DNA of 33,025 nt from Clostridia bacterium (GTDB lineage Bacteria > Bacillota > Clostridia > Oscillospirales > CAG-272), in assembly GCA_017518975.1 (NCBI GenBank), contig JAFWTH010000145.1, positions 1-33,025 of the forward strand. Reading direction: 5' to 3'. The notes beneath the pieces are model-generated. The model was not told the origin of the DNA, ran no database searches, and saw only the letters and a list, made by a program, of their open reading frames with translations. Positions 9,258-16,209 of the stretch are shown one piece after another (position 1 is the stretch's first letter; every line of letters starts with the position of its first letter). The position numbers and the translations under genes are program-made.

Positions 9258-10601
9258 ATGCTGCAATCAATAAAAATCACAAAGCTCTTTGGGCGATTTG
9301 ATTATACTCTTTCTTTCCCCGAAGAGGGTATTATGATTATTACAGGGCCAAACGGTTATGGAAAATCCACCATTTTGCGAATTATCAATAATCTTTGCAA
9401 TGATAGTTTAGAAAAAGTACTTGTCTATTCATTTAAGAAGCTAATAATTATCTGCGATAATGACGAGTTTCAAATCACAAAAAACAAAGAAACATTCAAG
9501 ATTAATGAATATGCTTTTCCATATCCTAAAGATAATTGGAGCAAAAGGCGTGGCCTCTCTTCTTTCATTAGACGAATAGGATACAATGACTATATTGATG
9601 TTCGAACTGGCGAGAAGATACAACTAGTCGGAGAATTACCGAAGCAATTGCGTTTCTTAAGCGATGATGCAGTTGAACAAAGATTTGTATTTTCAATTCT
9701 GGATGCATTAGGCGAAGAGTTGTCTTCAAAAGGAATTCAAGAGGCAATTGAGAAACTAAATCTTGCAATTGGATTAATTCAAAAAATTCAAAAGAGTATT
9801 GGAAAGGTCCACTTTATTCAAGAGCAGAGGCTGATTGAAAAGAGGGCAGTTCCCGAAGAAGAGCGAAGGTACAATCAGCCTAGGGCGGAGTATGTTACTG
9901 TCATAAATGAGAACTCCGAAAAACTCAAAGCCGAATTGGCGGAGATAATGAAGAAGCATTCTTCGCTTTCTAGCAATCTTGACAGCACATATATTAAACG
10001 TCTTTTTGAAGCTGATCAATCTGAACAAGTATCCGCCGATGTGCTTAATAAACTGAGGGAGCTGCAACAAAAACAAGACAAGCTTCAGAAATATGGATTG
10101 GCAGAGATTCAAAATGCTTCGTATTTAAATCAGTTGGACCAAGAAAAATTGGGAAGGTTTGGCATAGAGCTGTCTATTTATCTTGAAGATGCCAATGCAA
10201 AATATCAAGTATTCGAATCAATAATTGATAAACTTGATCTCTACGAAAGAATTGTCAATGAGAAGCTGACTTTTAAGAAAATGTTTCTTTCGAGCACCGA
10301 TGGGATAGTAGTTAAGACGGACGAGGGAGTTACGCTATCTCTAAATGATCTTTCTTCTGGCGAGCAGGAAATTATAGTGTTGTTTTATAAGCTGATATTC
10401 GAATCGGATGTTAATCTTCTTTTGATAGATGAACCAGAAATCTCTTTGCATATTGCATGGCAAAAAGAATTGATGGAGAATCTTAAAAGCGTAGTAACTC
10501 TCAAGAAAAATATACGAGTTATTATAGCCACTCATTCCCCTCAGATTATATCTCATAACTGGGACCTTCAGATTGATCTGGGAGGATTGCATAATGGTTA
10601 A
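9258..10601 (+). CDS. AAA ATPase of a PARIS-like pair (AriA-like)
   Basis: 447-aa ATPase. It starts MLQSIKITKLFGRFDYTLSF, with Walker A GPNGYGKST at residues 30-38, an ABC-like signature LSSGEQE near 366, Walker B LLLIDEPE with D391/E392, and ATHSPQII near the end. The middle is rich in E, K and Q and probably forms a coiled coil. Ribosome binding site AGGAGG lies 6-8 bases before ATG. The stop overlaps the start of the DUF4435 gene by 8 bases. An AAA ATPase followed by a DUF4435 protein is the composition of PARIS, in which AriA scaffolds AriB and releases it when an anti-restriction protein is sensed. Assignment rests on architecture and gene order; other AAA/DUF4435 pairs exist. Confidence 0.75.
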   Translation: MLQSIKITKLFGRFDYTLSFPEEGIMIITGPNGYGKSTILRIINNLCNDSLEKVLVYSFKKLIIICDNDEFQITKNKETFKINEYAFPYPKDNWSKRRGLSSFIRRIGYNDYIDVRTGEKIQLVGELPKQLRFLSDDAVEQRFVFSILDALGEELSSKGIQEAIEKLNLAIGLIQKIQKSIGKVHFIQEQRLIEKRAVPEEERRYNQPRAEYVTVINENSEKLKAELAEIMKKHSSLSSNLDSTYIKRLFEADQSEQVSADVLNKLRELQQKQDKLQKYGLAEIQNASYLNQLDQEKLGRFGIELSIYLEDANAKYQVFESIIDKLDLYERIVNEKLTFKKMFLSSTDGIVVKTDEGVTLSLNDLSSGEQEIIVLFYKLIFESDVNLLLIDEPEISLHIAWQKELMENLKSVVTLKKNIRVIIATHSPQIISHNWDLQIDLGGLHNG

Positions 10602-11427
10602 TTCCATAAGAGATAGACTTGATGAAGCGGATACCATTTCTGAGATTAAACTAATTCTGACTCACGATAGAGATAAAGTATGTGTTGTAGTTGAAGGCGA
10701 GGACGATCAGAAACTGTTTCGTCCTCTACTTTCTGGCAATTCCGAGATTTTTCAGTCATACGCAAGTAATACAGGAGTAGACGAGATTGTCCAAAATCAT
10801 TTTAAAGAGAACAAAAGGGTAATTGGAATTCGAGATAGGGATTACCTATCGGCCCCAATAAATGGACAATGCTTCTTTTGTGACTATTCTTGTGCCGAAA
10901 TGATGATAATCTCGGTAGATGGTTGTTTTGATAGACTATATTGTAACTTCTACAAGGGGGGAGGAATGAACAGCGCAGAATTGAGGCTTCATTGTCTTGA
11001 ACGACTAGAAAAGCTAAGCAAACTTCGCATGTTAAGCTATCAATATAATTGGCGTATCACCTTTGATGGAATGAAACCTTCCAAGCATTATAAAAGAAGT
11101 ATTGACGATATGAATACAGAAATAGTGAAAGACTTGAATTCGATGAATCCATCAAATCTAATAGACGCTGCTAGAGAAAGCCTATGCGATGCAATTCCTA
11201 AATGTTCACGCCTTCAGGAGTTCCTCCTAATAACAAATGGTCATGATTTTGTGAATCTATTCTGCAAAGTTGCGACCGGATTGCATGGACAAGCTTCGAT
11301 AAAGCAAATAGAAGCAACACTGAGAGGGACATTCAGTATTGACGATTTTAGGAGTACAGCCCTGTATAATGATTTGCTTACTTACCAAAAAAAGAATAAC
11401 ATAACTATTGTTCCGGAGGTCGCTTAA
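10594..11427 (+). CDS. DUF4435 TOPRIM-like protein of a PARIS-like pair (AriB-like)
   Basis: 277-aa protein. The start ATG 10594 is set by GGAGG at 10581-10585, inside the end of the ATPase gene. The N-terminal part has VVVEGEDDQKLF with E34, and GIRDRDYL with D81-x-D83. These form the acidic TOPRIM-like signature of DUF4435. The rest is mostly helical, with a further conserved-looking NGHDFVNLFCK near the C-terminus. In PARIS the DUF4435 subunit AriB is the toxic nuclease, shown to cut a tRNA when released from AriA. The overlap with the ATPase argues for tight co-expression. Its position next to restriction-like genes fits a system that guards against anti-restriction proteins, but that link is inference here. 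Confidence 0.75.
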   Translation: MVNSIRDRLDEADTISEIKLILTHDRDKVCVVVEGEDDQKLFRPLLSGNSEIFQSYASNTGVDEIVQNHFKENKRVIGIRDRDYLSAPINGQCFFCDYSCAEMMIISVDGCFDRLYCNFYKGGGMNSAELRLHCLERLEKLSKLRMLSYQYNWRITFDGMKPSKHYKRSIDDMNTEIVKDLNSMNPSNLIDAARESLCDAIPKCSRLQEFLLITNGHDFVNLFCKVATGLHGQASIKQIEATLRGTFSIDDFRSTALYNDLLTYQKKNNITIVPEVA

Positions 11428-11435
11428 AAAACGAC

Positions 11436-11720
11436 CTAATCGTTCGCTGCCTCCATCGCCCTCGCCCTAATCCCATTCATCCTCCGCACTCACTCCATAG
11501 GGTTCTCTGCCTTGAGCTGGTCGGTGACGCCCTCGTCCTTTGCCATTTGCTTGACCAGCCGATAGCACATCTCGTCCGCCTGCTCGTTGACCTGCTGAAG
11601 GTAGGCGTTCAGGCTGCCGTTCAGCCGCATCACGCCGATCACGCTCGGCTTGCATTCTTTCAGATACTGGTAATGGCGTTGCCCCCAAACGCCGACACGG
11701 GCGACAAATTCATCTTTCAT
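11436..11720 (-). pseudogene. tnpV: TnpV-like transposon protein remnant with an in-frame nonsense codon
   Basis: Read from ATG 11720 (RBS AGGAGG upstream), the product contains GVWGQRHYQYLKE, LNAYLQQVNEQADEM and RLVKQMAKDEGVTDQLKAEN, all recognisable as TnpV, a small protein carried by Tn4451-like and other clostridial mobile elements. After ENPME a TGA interrupts it; the same frame then continues VRRMNGIRARAMEAAND to TAG at 11436-11438. Family members have Trp at the TGA position (M-x-W-V-x-R-M-N-N-I-R), so a TGG to TGA change killed the gene. The N-terminus is also shorter than usual. TGA is an ordinary stop elsewhere in the window. It marks the right edge of the defence island. Confidence 0.8.
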
Positions 11721-11742
11721 GGTAATGATCCTCCTTTGTTTT

Positions 11743-11818
11743 TGGAAAAAGTGTAATTTTTCGCTTGAAAACCCATGGAAAAGTGTAAAAATATGGTGTG
11801 AAAACCCGTGGAAAAGTG
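11743..11818. repeat. Short imperfect direct repeats
   Basis: Two 20-base copies at 11766-11785 and 11799-11818 differ at one position (tgaaaaccc followed by a or g, then tggaaaagtg). A partial third copy lies at 11743-11754. They sit in the AT-rich gap between the TnpV remnant and the glycosidase promoter. They may be the end of a lost mobile element or binding sites; there is no further support. Confidence 0.5.
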
Positions 11819-11901
11819 CACCGAATAATAAAAGTTCTCCTTTGCGGTCGTGCTGTATCGCGAAAAATTCGCCGCCTCGGACGGAGGACGGGGTTTTACG
11901 G

Positions 11902-11930
11902 TTGAAGCGGGACGCGCGTCATGGTATAAT
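11902..11930 (+). promoter_or_regulatory. Sigma-A promoter of the glycosidase gene
   Basis: TTGAAG at 11902-11907, a 17-base spacer, then a perfect TATAAT at 11925-11930 preceded by TGG (extended -10). The glycosidase start lies about 37 bases downstream. Confidence 0.8.
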
Positions 11931-11966
11931 AACATTACGACAACAGGAAAATGAAAGGCGGATTAT

Positions 11967-13664
11967 TTGAGTATGGCAGCGGAAGAAAAGCTGACGCGTT
12001 CTTACGAGGGGAACGGTTATTTCGCGATTATCAAAGAAAACGGGATATCGACCGGTATGGCGGGAGAAGAGATCTTCCGTCTGAGTGCGGTCTCGGCGGT
12101 GGACCGGGACGGGCGGGAAGACGAAGAGATCAGCCTCGGCACGCCCGAAATCGAAGAAGACTCCGACGGGATGACGGTCGTATGGACGGCGAAATCTTCC
12201 CTCTGGGACAAAAAAGAATACGTTTTTCGCTTCACGCCCGATCACGCGGCGTACTGCGTACGTGTGTACGGCCGCGGCGCCGTCGACGGGATCGATTACT
12301 TTATCGGGAACAGAAAAGACAGGTTTTACGGCAGCGGATACGAGGCAGCGGATTATACGGCTCCGCTCGGACTTGCGAACTCGGAACTCCCCGGGCGAAT
12401 TTTTACAACTGCCGAAGATACTTATCTCGGCTTCAGTCTTACAGGCGGTTTTTCTCCGGTCCCTCTTGCGTTTTCGTTCCGTACTGCGGGGATCGACGGA
12501 CGGTTTCTTCTCGGCATAGCCGCCCTGCGGGATAACTGCTCGTTCGACGGGCTGACGTACAAAAGTCTGCAGTTCGGCCTTGATATCGCGCGTTTCTGCC
12601 TTCACTCGGGCTTCGGCGGATATCAGGAGGTCGACGGCTTCTGGGAAAGTCCGCCTATCCTCATCCTGACCGCCGACACCGACCTCGACTGTATGCGCCG
12701 GTACGCGCAGTGGCATTACGACCGCGGCGTCCCCCGCGCCGTGACCGGAGATATACCCGCGTGGTGGCGCGGACCGTTTTTCTGCGGCTGGAAGGAACAG
12801 GCGGTCGCGCCCGGTTACGCGTCGATCTTCGACGCGGCGTCTCAGGACTGCTATCAGCGGATGTCCGACACTCTTGACGAGCGCGGTCTGCGCCCGTCCG
12901 TGATAATAATCGACGACAAATGGCAGAAAGAATACGGCACAGCTCTGCCCGACGGGGACAAGTGGCCCGACATGCGCGGCTTTATTGAAGAACAGCACGC
13001 GAAAGGACGCCGCGTCGTGCTGTGGTTCAAGAGTTGGAATCCCGAGGGGCTTCCGGAAGAAGAATGCATTTTGAGCGAATCGGGGAAAAAGCTCTCCCTT
13101 GACCCGACGTCACCGGCCTACCGCGCCCGCATCAAGGACGTCATGCACACGCTTCTGTCGGCGGACGAGGGGTGTATGAACGCCGACGGATTCAAGATCG
13201 ACTCGATCATACGGATCCCTCTTGAGAAGAATATGAGGATACACGAAAAGGGATATTACGGCGTTTCTCTTCTGTACCGTTTTATCGAACTGATATTTAC
13301 CGAAGCGAAGCGGGTAAAGCCCGACGCGCTGATGAACAACAGCTGTTGTCATCCGCTTCTCGCCGCTTTTACCGATCAGGCGAGACTGCACGACACCCAC
13401 TTCGCGCTCCGCGACTCCGTGCGCTTCATGAGAGAGCGCGCCGAACTTTTCGACGCGATGATGCCCGGGATCTCCGTCGATACCGACGCCGGATCGGGCG
13501 GGACACGCAGGGATTTCATGCGTTACGCGCGCGAATGTTCAAGCTTCGGAGTGCCGGATCTTTACGTGCTCAATCCGATAGAGGACAGCGCCGTGACGGA
13601 GGAAGACTGGGAGGAGATCCGCCGTATCTGGGAAGAGTACAGACGCGTGAACGGGCTGTCCTGA
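11967..13664 (+). CDS. Clan GH-D-like glycoside hydrolase, putative alpha-galactosidase
   Basis: 565-aa cytoplasmic protein with no signal peptide. The N-terminal ~230 residues are beta-rich. A (beta/alpha)8-like domain follows: IIIDDKW at 313-319, VVLWFKSWNPEG, and DGFKID at 407-412, where D412 is the likely nucleophile. The D-x-x-K-x-D style of these strands is that of the GH31/GH36 alpha-glycosidase clan. A later DTDAGSGG may hold the acid/base, but this is unsure. TTG 11967 is chosen because AAGG at 11955-11958 gives an 8-base spacing; ATG 11973 is possible. It has its own strong promoter and is probably a single-gene unit. The exact substrate cannot be read; alpha-galactoside is the best guess. 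Confidence 0.75.
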   Translation: MSMAAEEKLTRSYEGNGYFAIIKENGISTGMAGEEIFRLSAVSAVDRDGREDEEISLGTPEIEEDSDGMTVVWTAKSSLWDKKEYVFRFTPDHAAYCVRVYGRGAVDGIDYFIGNRKDRFYGSGYEAADYTAPLGLANSELPGRIFTTAEDTYLGFSLTGGFSPVPLAFSFRTAGIDGRFLLGIAALRDNCSFDGLTYKSLQFGLDIARFCLHSGFGGYQEVDGFWESPPILILTADTDLDCMRRYAQWHYDRGVPRAVTGDIPAWWRGPFFCGWKEQAVAPGYASIFDAASQDCYQRMSDTLDERGLRPSVIIIDDKWQKEYGTALPDGDKWPDMRGFIEEQHAKGRRVVLWFKSWNPEGLPEEECILSESGKKLSLDPTSPAYRARIKDVMHTLLSADEGCMNADGFKIDSIIRIPLEKNMRIHEKGYYGVSLLYRFIELIFTEAKRVKPDALMNNSCCHPLLAAFTDQARLHDTHFALRDSVRFMRERAELFDAMMPGISVDTDAGSGGTRRDFMRYARECSSFGVPDLYVLNPIEDSAVTEEDWEEIRRIWEEYRRVNGLS

Positions 13665-13775
13665 CGCGCCCGTGAGCGGCAGAGACGCGGATCCCGTTTA
13701 TCCCGACCGTTTTCGAGCGCCGCGGTCGGTTTATACCGCGCGGAACGCCGCAAGCGCCCCGCGCCGTCTCTTTTG

Positions 13776-13808
13776 AAAAAACGAGGCCCGCCTGTTTCAG
13801 GCGAGCCT
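13776..13808 (-). terminator. Intrinsic terminator of spoVT
   Basis: On the - strand an 11-bp stem (one G-U pair) with a 3-base loop is followed by CGTTTTTT. It lies about 40 bases past the spoVT stop. A weaker + strand hairpin (arms 13703-13709 and 13723-13729, then TTTATA) may end the glycosidase transcript. Confidence 0.85.
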
Positions 13809-13849
13809 TGTCTCTTTCAGCGCTGTTTTTTTCGACCCTTTCCGGCTTT

Positions 13850-14392
13850 TCACGATTCAAGCTGACGGCCGAGAAAACCCGCCGCCGTCTGTATCAGCTT
13901 CATCTCGAGTTCCGTCACCGTCGGGCGATCGGACTCGGACGGCGCGAGCGACGCGACGCATCCCGTCACGTCCCCCTCGGTGATGATAGGCATCATACAG
14001 CTGATCACGTGGCCGCCGCCGTCGGTTATCTTCACCGGAGTCTCCGAGCGGTCGGTAAAGAGCGCCCTGCGCTCCATCAGCTCCTCAAGCTCGGGAGTCA
14101 GCGGCTTGTCCGCGTATTCGCGGCGCGGAACGCCCGAAACGGCGATAACCGAATCGCGGTCGCAGATCGCCACCGCCAGTCCGCACGTCTTGTGCAGCGT
14201 CTCGGCGTACTGCGCGGCGAATTCGGTCATCTCACCCATCGGGGAGTATTTTTTGAAAATGACTTCCCCTTCCCTGTCGGTGTATATCTCGAGAGGGTCA
14301 CCCTCCCTTATCCTCATCGTGCGGCGGATCTCTTTCGGGATCACCACGCGCCCGAGGTCGTCTATCCTGCGAACGATTCCCGTTGCTTTCAT
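13850..14392 (-). CDS. spoVT: Stage V sporulation protein T (AbrB-family regulator)
   Basis: 180 aa, matching the usual SpoVT length (~178 aa). The N-terminal swapped-hairpin AbrB domain is MKATGIVRRIDDLGRVVIPKEI followed by RRTMRIREGDPLEI, nearly identical to the family. The C-terminal part (about 55-180) is a GAF-like domain with VISCMMPIIT and GDVTGCVASL. SpoVT is a DNA-binding regulator of late, forespore-specific gene expression in endospore formers, so its presence points to sporulation ability. RBS AAAGGAGAT precedes the ATG. No clear promoter is assigned; a sigma-G site is expected from B. subtilis but none could be read with confidence. A truncated paralogue lies at 19248-19424. Confidence 0.93.
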   Translation of the reverse strand: MKATGIVRRIDDLGRVVIPKEIRRTMRIREGDPLEIYTDREGEVIFKKYSPMGEMTEFAAQYAETLHKTCGLAVAICDRDSVIAVSGVPRREYADKPLTPELEELMERRALFTDRSETPVKITDGGGHVISCMMPIITEGDVTGCVASLAPSESDRPTVTELEMKLIQTAAGFLGRQLES

Positions 14393-14460
14393 TTATGATC
14401 TCCTTTTCTGTTGATACGTTTCTATTATCTGTTTTTTATGAGAAAAATATACCGACGGAC

Positions 14461-14497
14461 AAAGAAAAGCGACCGGCTGAAGTTATCAGTCGGTCGC
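14461..14497 (-). terminator. Hairpin terminator; copy 1 of a 37-nt direct repeat
   Basis: GCGACCG and CGGTCGC arms enclose GCTGAAGTTATCAGT. On the - strand the hairpin is followed by TTTTCTTT, so it probably ends the XRE/small-protein operon just upstream; on the + strand CTTTTTCG follows, so it may work both ways. The whole 37 bases recur at 16116-16152 with one mismatch. Confidence 0.8.
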
Positions 14498-14526
14498 CTT
14501 TTTCGTTTTCTGAAATGCGAAAACAA

Positions 14527-14712
14527 CTATAACAAATTATTCTCGTCTCTACGACGCTTCTCTTCCTCTTTCTCTTCCTCTCTCTCCCGCTCTTCACGCC
14601 TGTATTCACTGTCATCCCAGTTGTAAACGTATTCGCCGCGATCAATGCTGAATCCGTTGCGGTCGATGTATTCGTACTCGCCCGATTCATAATTGAAGCA
14701 CCACTTCGGCAT
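14527..14712 (-). CDS. Small, highly charged hypothetical protein
   Basis: 61 aa from ATG 14712, which follows the stop of the upstream gene by one base (TAA-A-ATG). GGTGG in the end of that gene could be the ribosome binding site. It begins MPKWCFNYESGEYEYIDRNG, and a second GEYVYNWDD resembles GEYEYIDRNG, so the N-terminal half may hold a short repeated beta hairpin. The C-terminal half is almost only E, R, K and D and would be a single charged helix. No family is recognised. Its tight coupling to the XRE/ankyrin-like gene suggests a partner, but no function can be assigned. Confidence 0.55.
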   Translation of the reverse strand: MPKWCFNYESGEYEYIDRNGFSIDRGEYVYNWDDSEYRREEREREEEKEEEKRRRDENNLL

Positions 14713-14713
14713 T

Positions 14714-15922
14714 TTACCTATCCACCTTTTCCGCAACAGCGCGAACGGTGTCGCAAGAGACGTTCAACGCTTGAAGCAAGCTCATTGTTCCGGCGTCCGT
14801 CACTTCAGCGTCTGCACGAATAACGTTTGCGACTAAACAGTTATTTGAATTATAGCAGTACACTTTCGCAACGCCACACTTCTCATAAAAACTATTGATC
14901 GTACAAACCATTTTTTTCGCTTCGGTTTTCGGACATTTGAATTGATCCATAATTATCTTTTCTGCGTCACTATATATACCTTTAATCATCGTATGAACCT
15001 TGTTATTATGCTCAACGGCTTTCTCTATCACGCGGTTCACACGTGGGTCGCGGTTCCTGATCATAGCAACGATAACGGCGCCAAGATGCTGATACAAGAA
15101 CAGCGACGGTATAACCGATCCTTGTCTTGAAACAGAGTATTCCGTAAGGAAATAGTCGATAACCCCGTCCGGAGCAGAGGCGATACTATCAACGATTTCC
15201 GAATAATCATATCCGTCCGGTTCGGGAGGGGTATTACTGTACACGGCGGCAAAATGAAGCATGGGAGTCTCGCGTGCGCGGAGCATATCGAGAGTTGAAA
15301 AATCCACGTTTTCCATAGCAAGCGAGAGCATATTCATACGTAGTTTATTGGTATAACTCAACTCCGCACTCACAACGTCGGTATGAGAGATATCCCTTCG
15401 TTTTATCGTTGTATCTGCGCCAAAATCGTATCTGAAATCCGAATCGGATGAATCGCGGAATTTGATATATCCGTTAGCCGTGAGATATTTCAAGAATCCG
15501 TAATTCCTGAATTCAAAAGCGTAATCAAGGACCGATTTGCCGTATTCGTCATAGTTGAGGATCAGTTTATCTTCGCGCTCAACGTATGACTGCCATACTT
15601 CCGGGTCCTTTGAGAAAGCTACGTCATAATTCGTAACGTGGGAACTGACCGGAACATAGCATTTACCTGCTGAGAGGATCGCTTCGCACGATACCCCGAG
15701 CAACTCGGAAACGTACGGAAGATCATAGGTCTGGATCGCCTTTTTCCCGTTAAAGATCTGAGAAAAACGGTTCTGCATTTTTCTTGTCTCTTCATCGTTT
15801 GCCGATATATCCTGCAATACCAGATAGGCTTTGCAAAATTGGCGCTCCGATTTGAATTTACGTTTTATCTGCTTACGGATATACGCCCCGATTTTTTGAT
15901 TGTTCTCTTCCAGCCTGAACAT
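14714..15922 (-). CDS. XRE-like N-terminal domain with ankyrin-like body, hypothetical
   Basis: 402 aa, preceded by AGGAGAG. Residues 1-85 resemble a helix-turn-helix of the XRE type: KSERQFCKAYLVLQD, RFSQIFNGKKAIQTYDLPYVSELLGVS. Next comes VEREDKLILNYDEYGKSVLDYAFEFRN, GFLKYLTANGYI and TPMLHFAAVYSN, reminiscent of ankyrin repeats (D-x-x-G-x-x-x-L-x-x-A). The remaining ~150 residues show no known motif. No enzyme residues or membrane segments are seen. It is the first gene of a two-gene - strand operon, and the cassette lies between two copies of a 37-nt repeat. A perfect palindrome 70 bases upstream could be its own operator. Its function is unknown, possibly a sensor-regulator. Confidence 0.7.
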   Translation of the reverse strand: MFRLEENNQKIGAYIRKQIKRKFKSERQFCKAYLVLQDISANDEETRKMQNRFSQIFNGKKAIQTYDLPYVSELLGVSCEAILSAGKCYVPVSSHVTNYDVAFSKDPEVWQSYVEREDKLILNYDEYGKSVLDYAFEFRNYGFLKYLTANGYIKFRDSSDSDFRYDFGADTTIKRRDISHTDVVSAELSYTNKLRMNMLSLAMENVDFSTLDMLRARETPMLHFAAVYSNTPPEPDGYDYSEIVDSIASAPDGVIDYFLTEYSVSRQGSVIPSLFLYQHLGAVIVAMIRNRDPRVNRVIEKAVEHNNKVHTMIKGIYSDAEKIIMDQFKCPKTEAKKMVCTINSFYEKCGVAKVYCYNSNNCLVANVIRADAEVTDAGTMSLLQALNVSCDTVRAVAEKVDR

Positions 15923-15952
15923 TTCGACTCTCCTTTGCTATTTGATGGCTAA

Positions 15953-15961
15953 AGTATACCA
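15953..15961 (-). promoter_or_regulatory. Possible extended -10 promoter of the XRE/ankyrin-like gene
   Basis: On the - strand TGG precedes TATACT (15958-15953), about 30 bases before the start codon. The -35 region (GATACA at 17 bases) is poor. Confidence 0.4.
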
Positions 15962-15992
15962 AAAGTCAAAACAATTGTATCTCCTCTGTTTG

Positions 15993-16011
15993 TATACACT
16001 TTAAGTGTATA
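15993..16011. promoter_or_regulatory. Palindromic operator-like site
   Basis: A perfect 19-base palindrome with 9-bp arms TATACACTT and AAGTGTATA around one base. It lies upstream of the putative XRE-like gene promoter and could bind a dimeric regulator, perhaps the XRE-like protein itself. Confidence 0.5.
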
Positions 16012-16115
16012 AATAGTAGCGTTTCCAATTATGTACACCCTCGGCATATATTATAATCAAAAACGGGCAAAGAGACAAGTCCTTTTTCAAAACATCAAAC
16101 TGCATACTTCCTCTG

Positions 16116-16152
16116 AAAGAAAAACGACCGGCTGAAGTTATCAGTCGGTCGC
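16116..16152. repeat. Copy 2 of the 37-nt hairpin repeat
   Basis: Identical to 14461-14497 at 36 of 37 positions. Unlike copy 1 it has no gene to terminate: the Fic promoter starts one base after it, and on the - strand nothing lies upstream. It may insulate the Fic promoter or mark a duplicated boundary. Confidence 0.8.
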
Positions 16153-16192
16153 TTGACTATTCTCGTCAAATGTGGTATAATTGACGAGAATA
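16153..16192 (+). promoter_or_regulatory. Fic gene promoter with embedded palindromic operator
   Basis: TTGACT at 16153-16158, a 17-base spacer and TATAAT at 16176-16181 with TGTGG before it form a near-consensus promoter. Two perfect 12-bp inverted arms, 16158-16169 and 16181-16192 (core TTCTCGTCAA / TTGACGAGAA), flank the -10 box. A dimeric repressor bound here would block transcription. Confidence 0.8.
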
Positions 16193-16209
16193 ACGAAGAG
16201 GTGATGAAA

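Noticed and set aside
11417..11437. AGGTCG/CGACCT hairpin at the end of the DUF4435 gene.
   Set aside because: No T run follows on either strand; too weak to call a terminator.
11919..12998. Long open frame on the - strand opposite the glycosidase.
   Set aside because: Composition typical of an antisense shadow in GC-rich DNA; the + strand frame has clear glycosidase motifs and a promoter.
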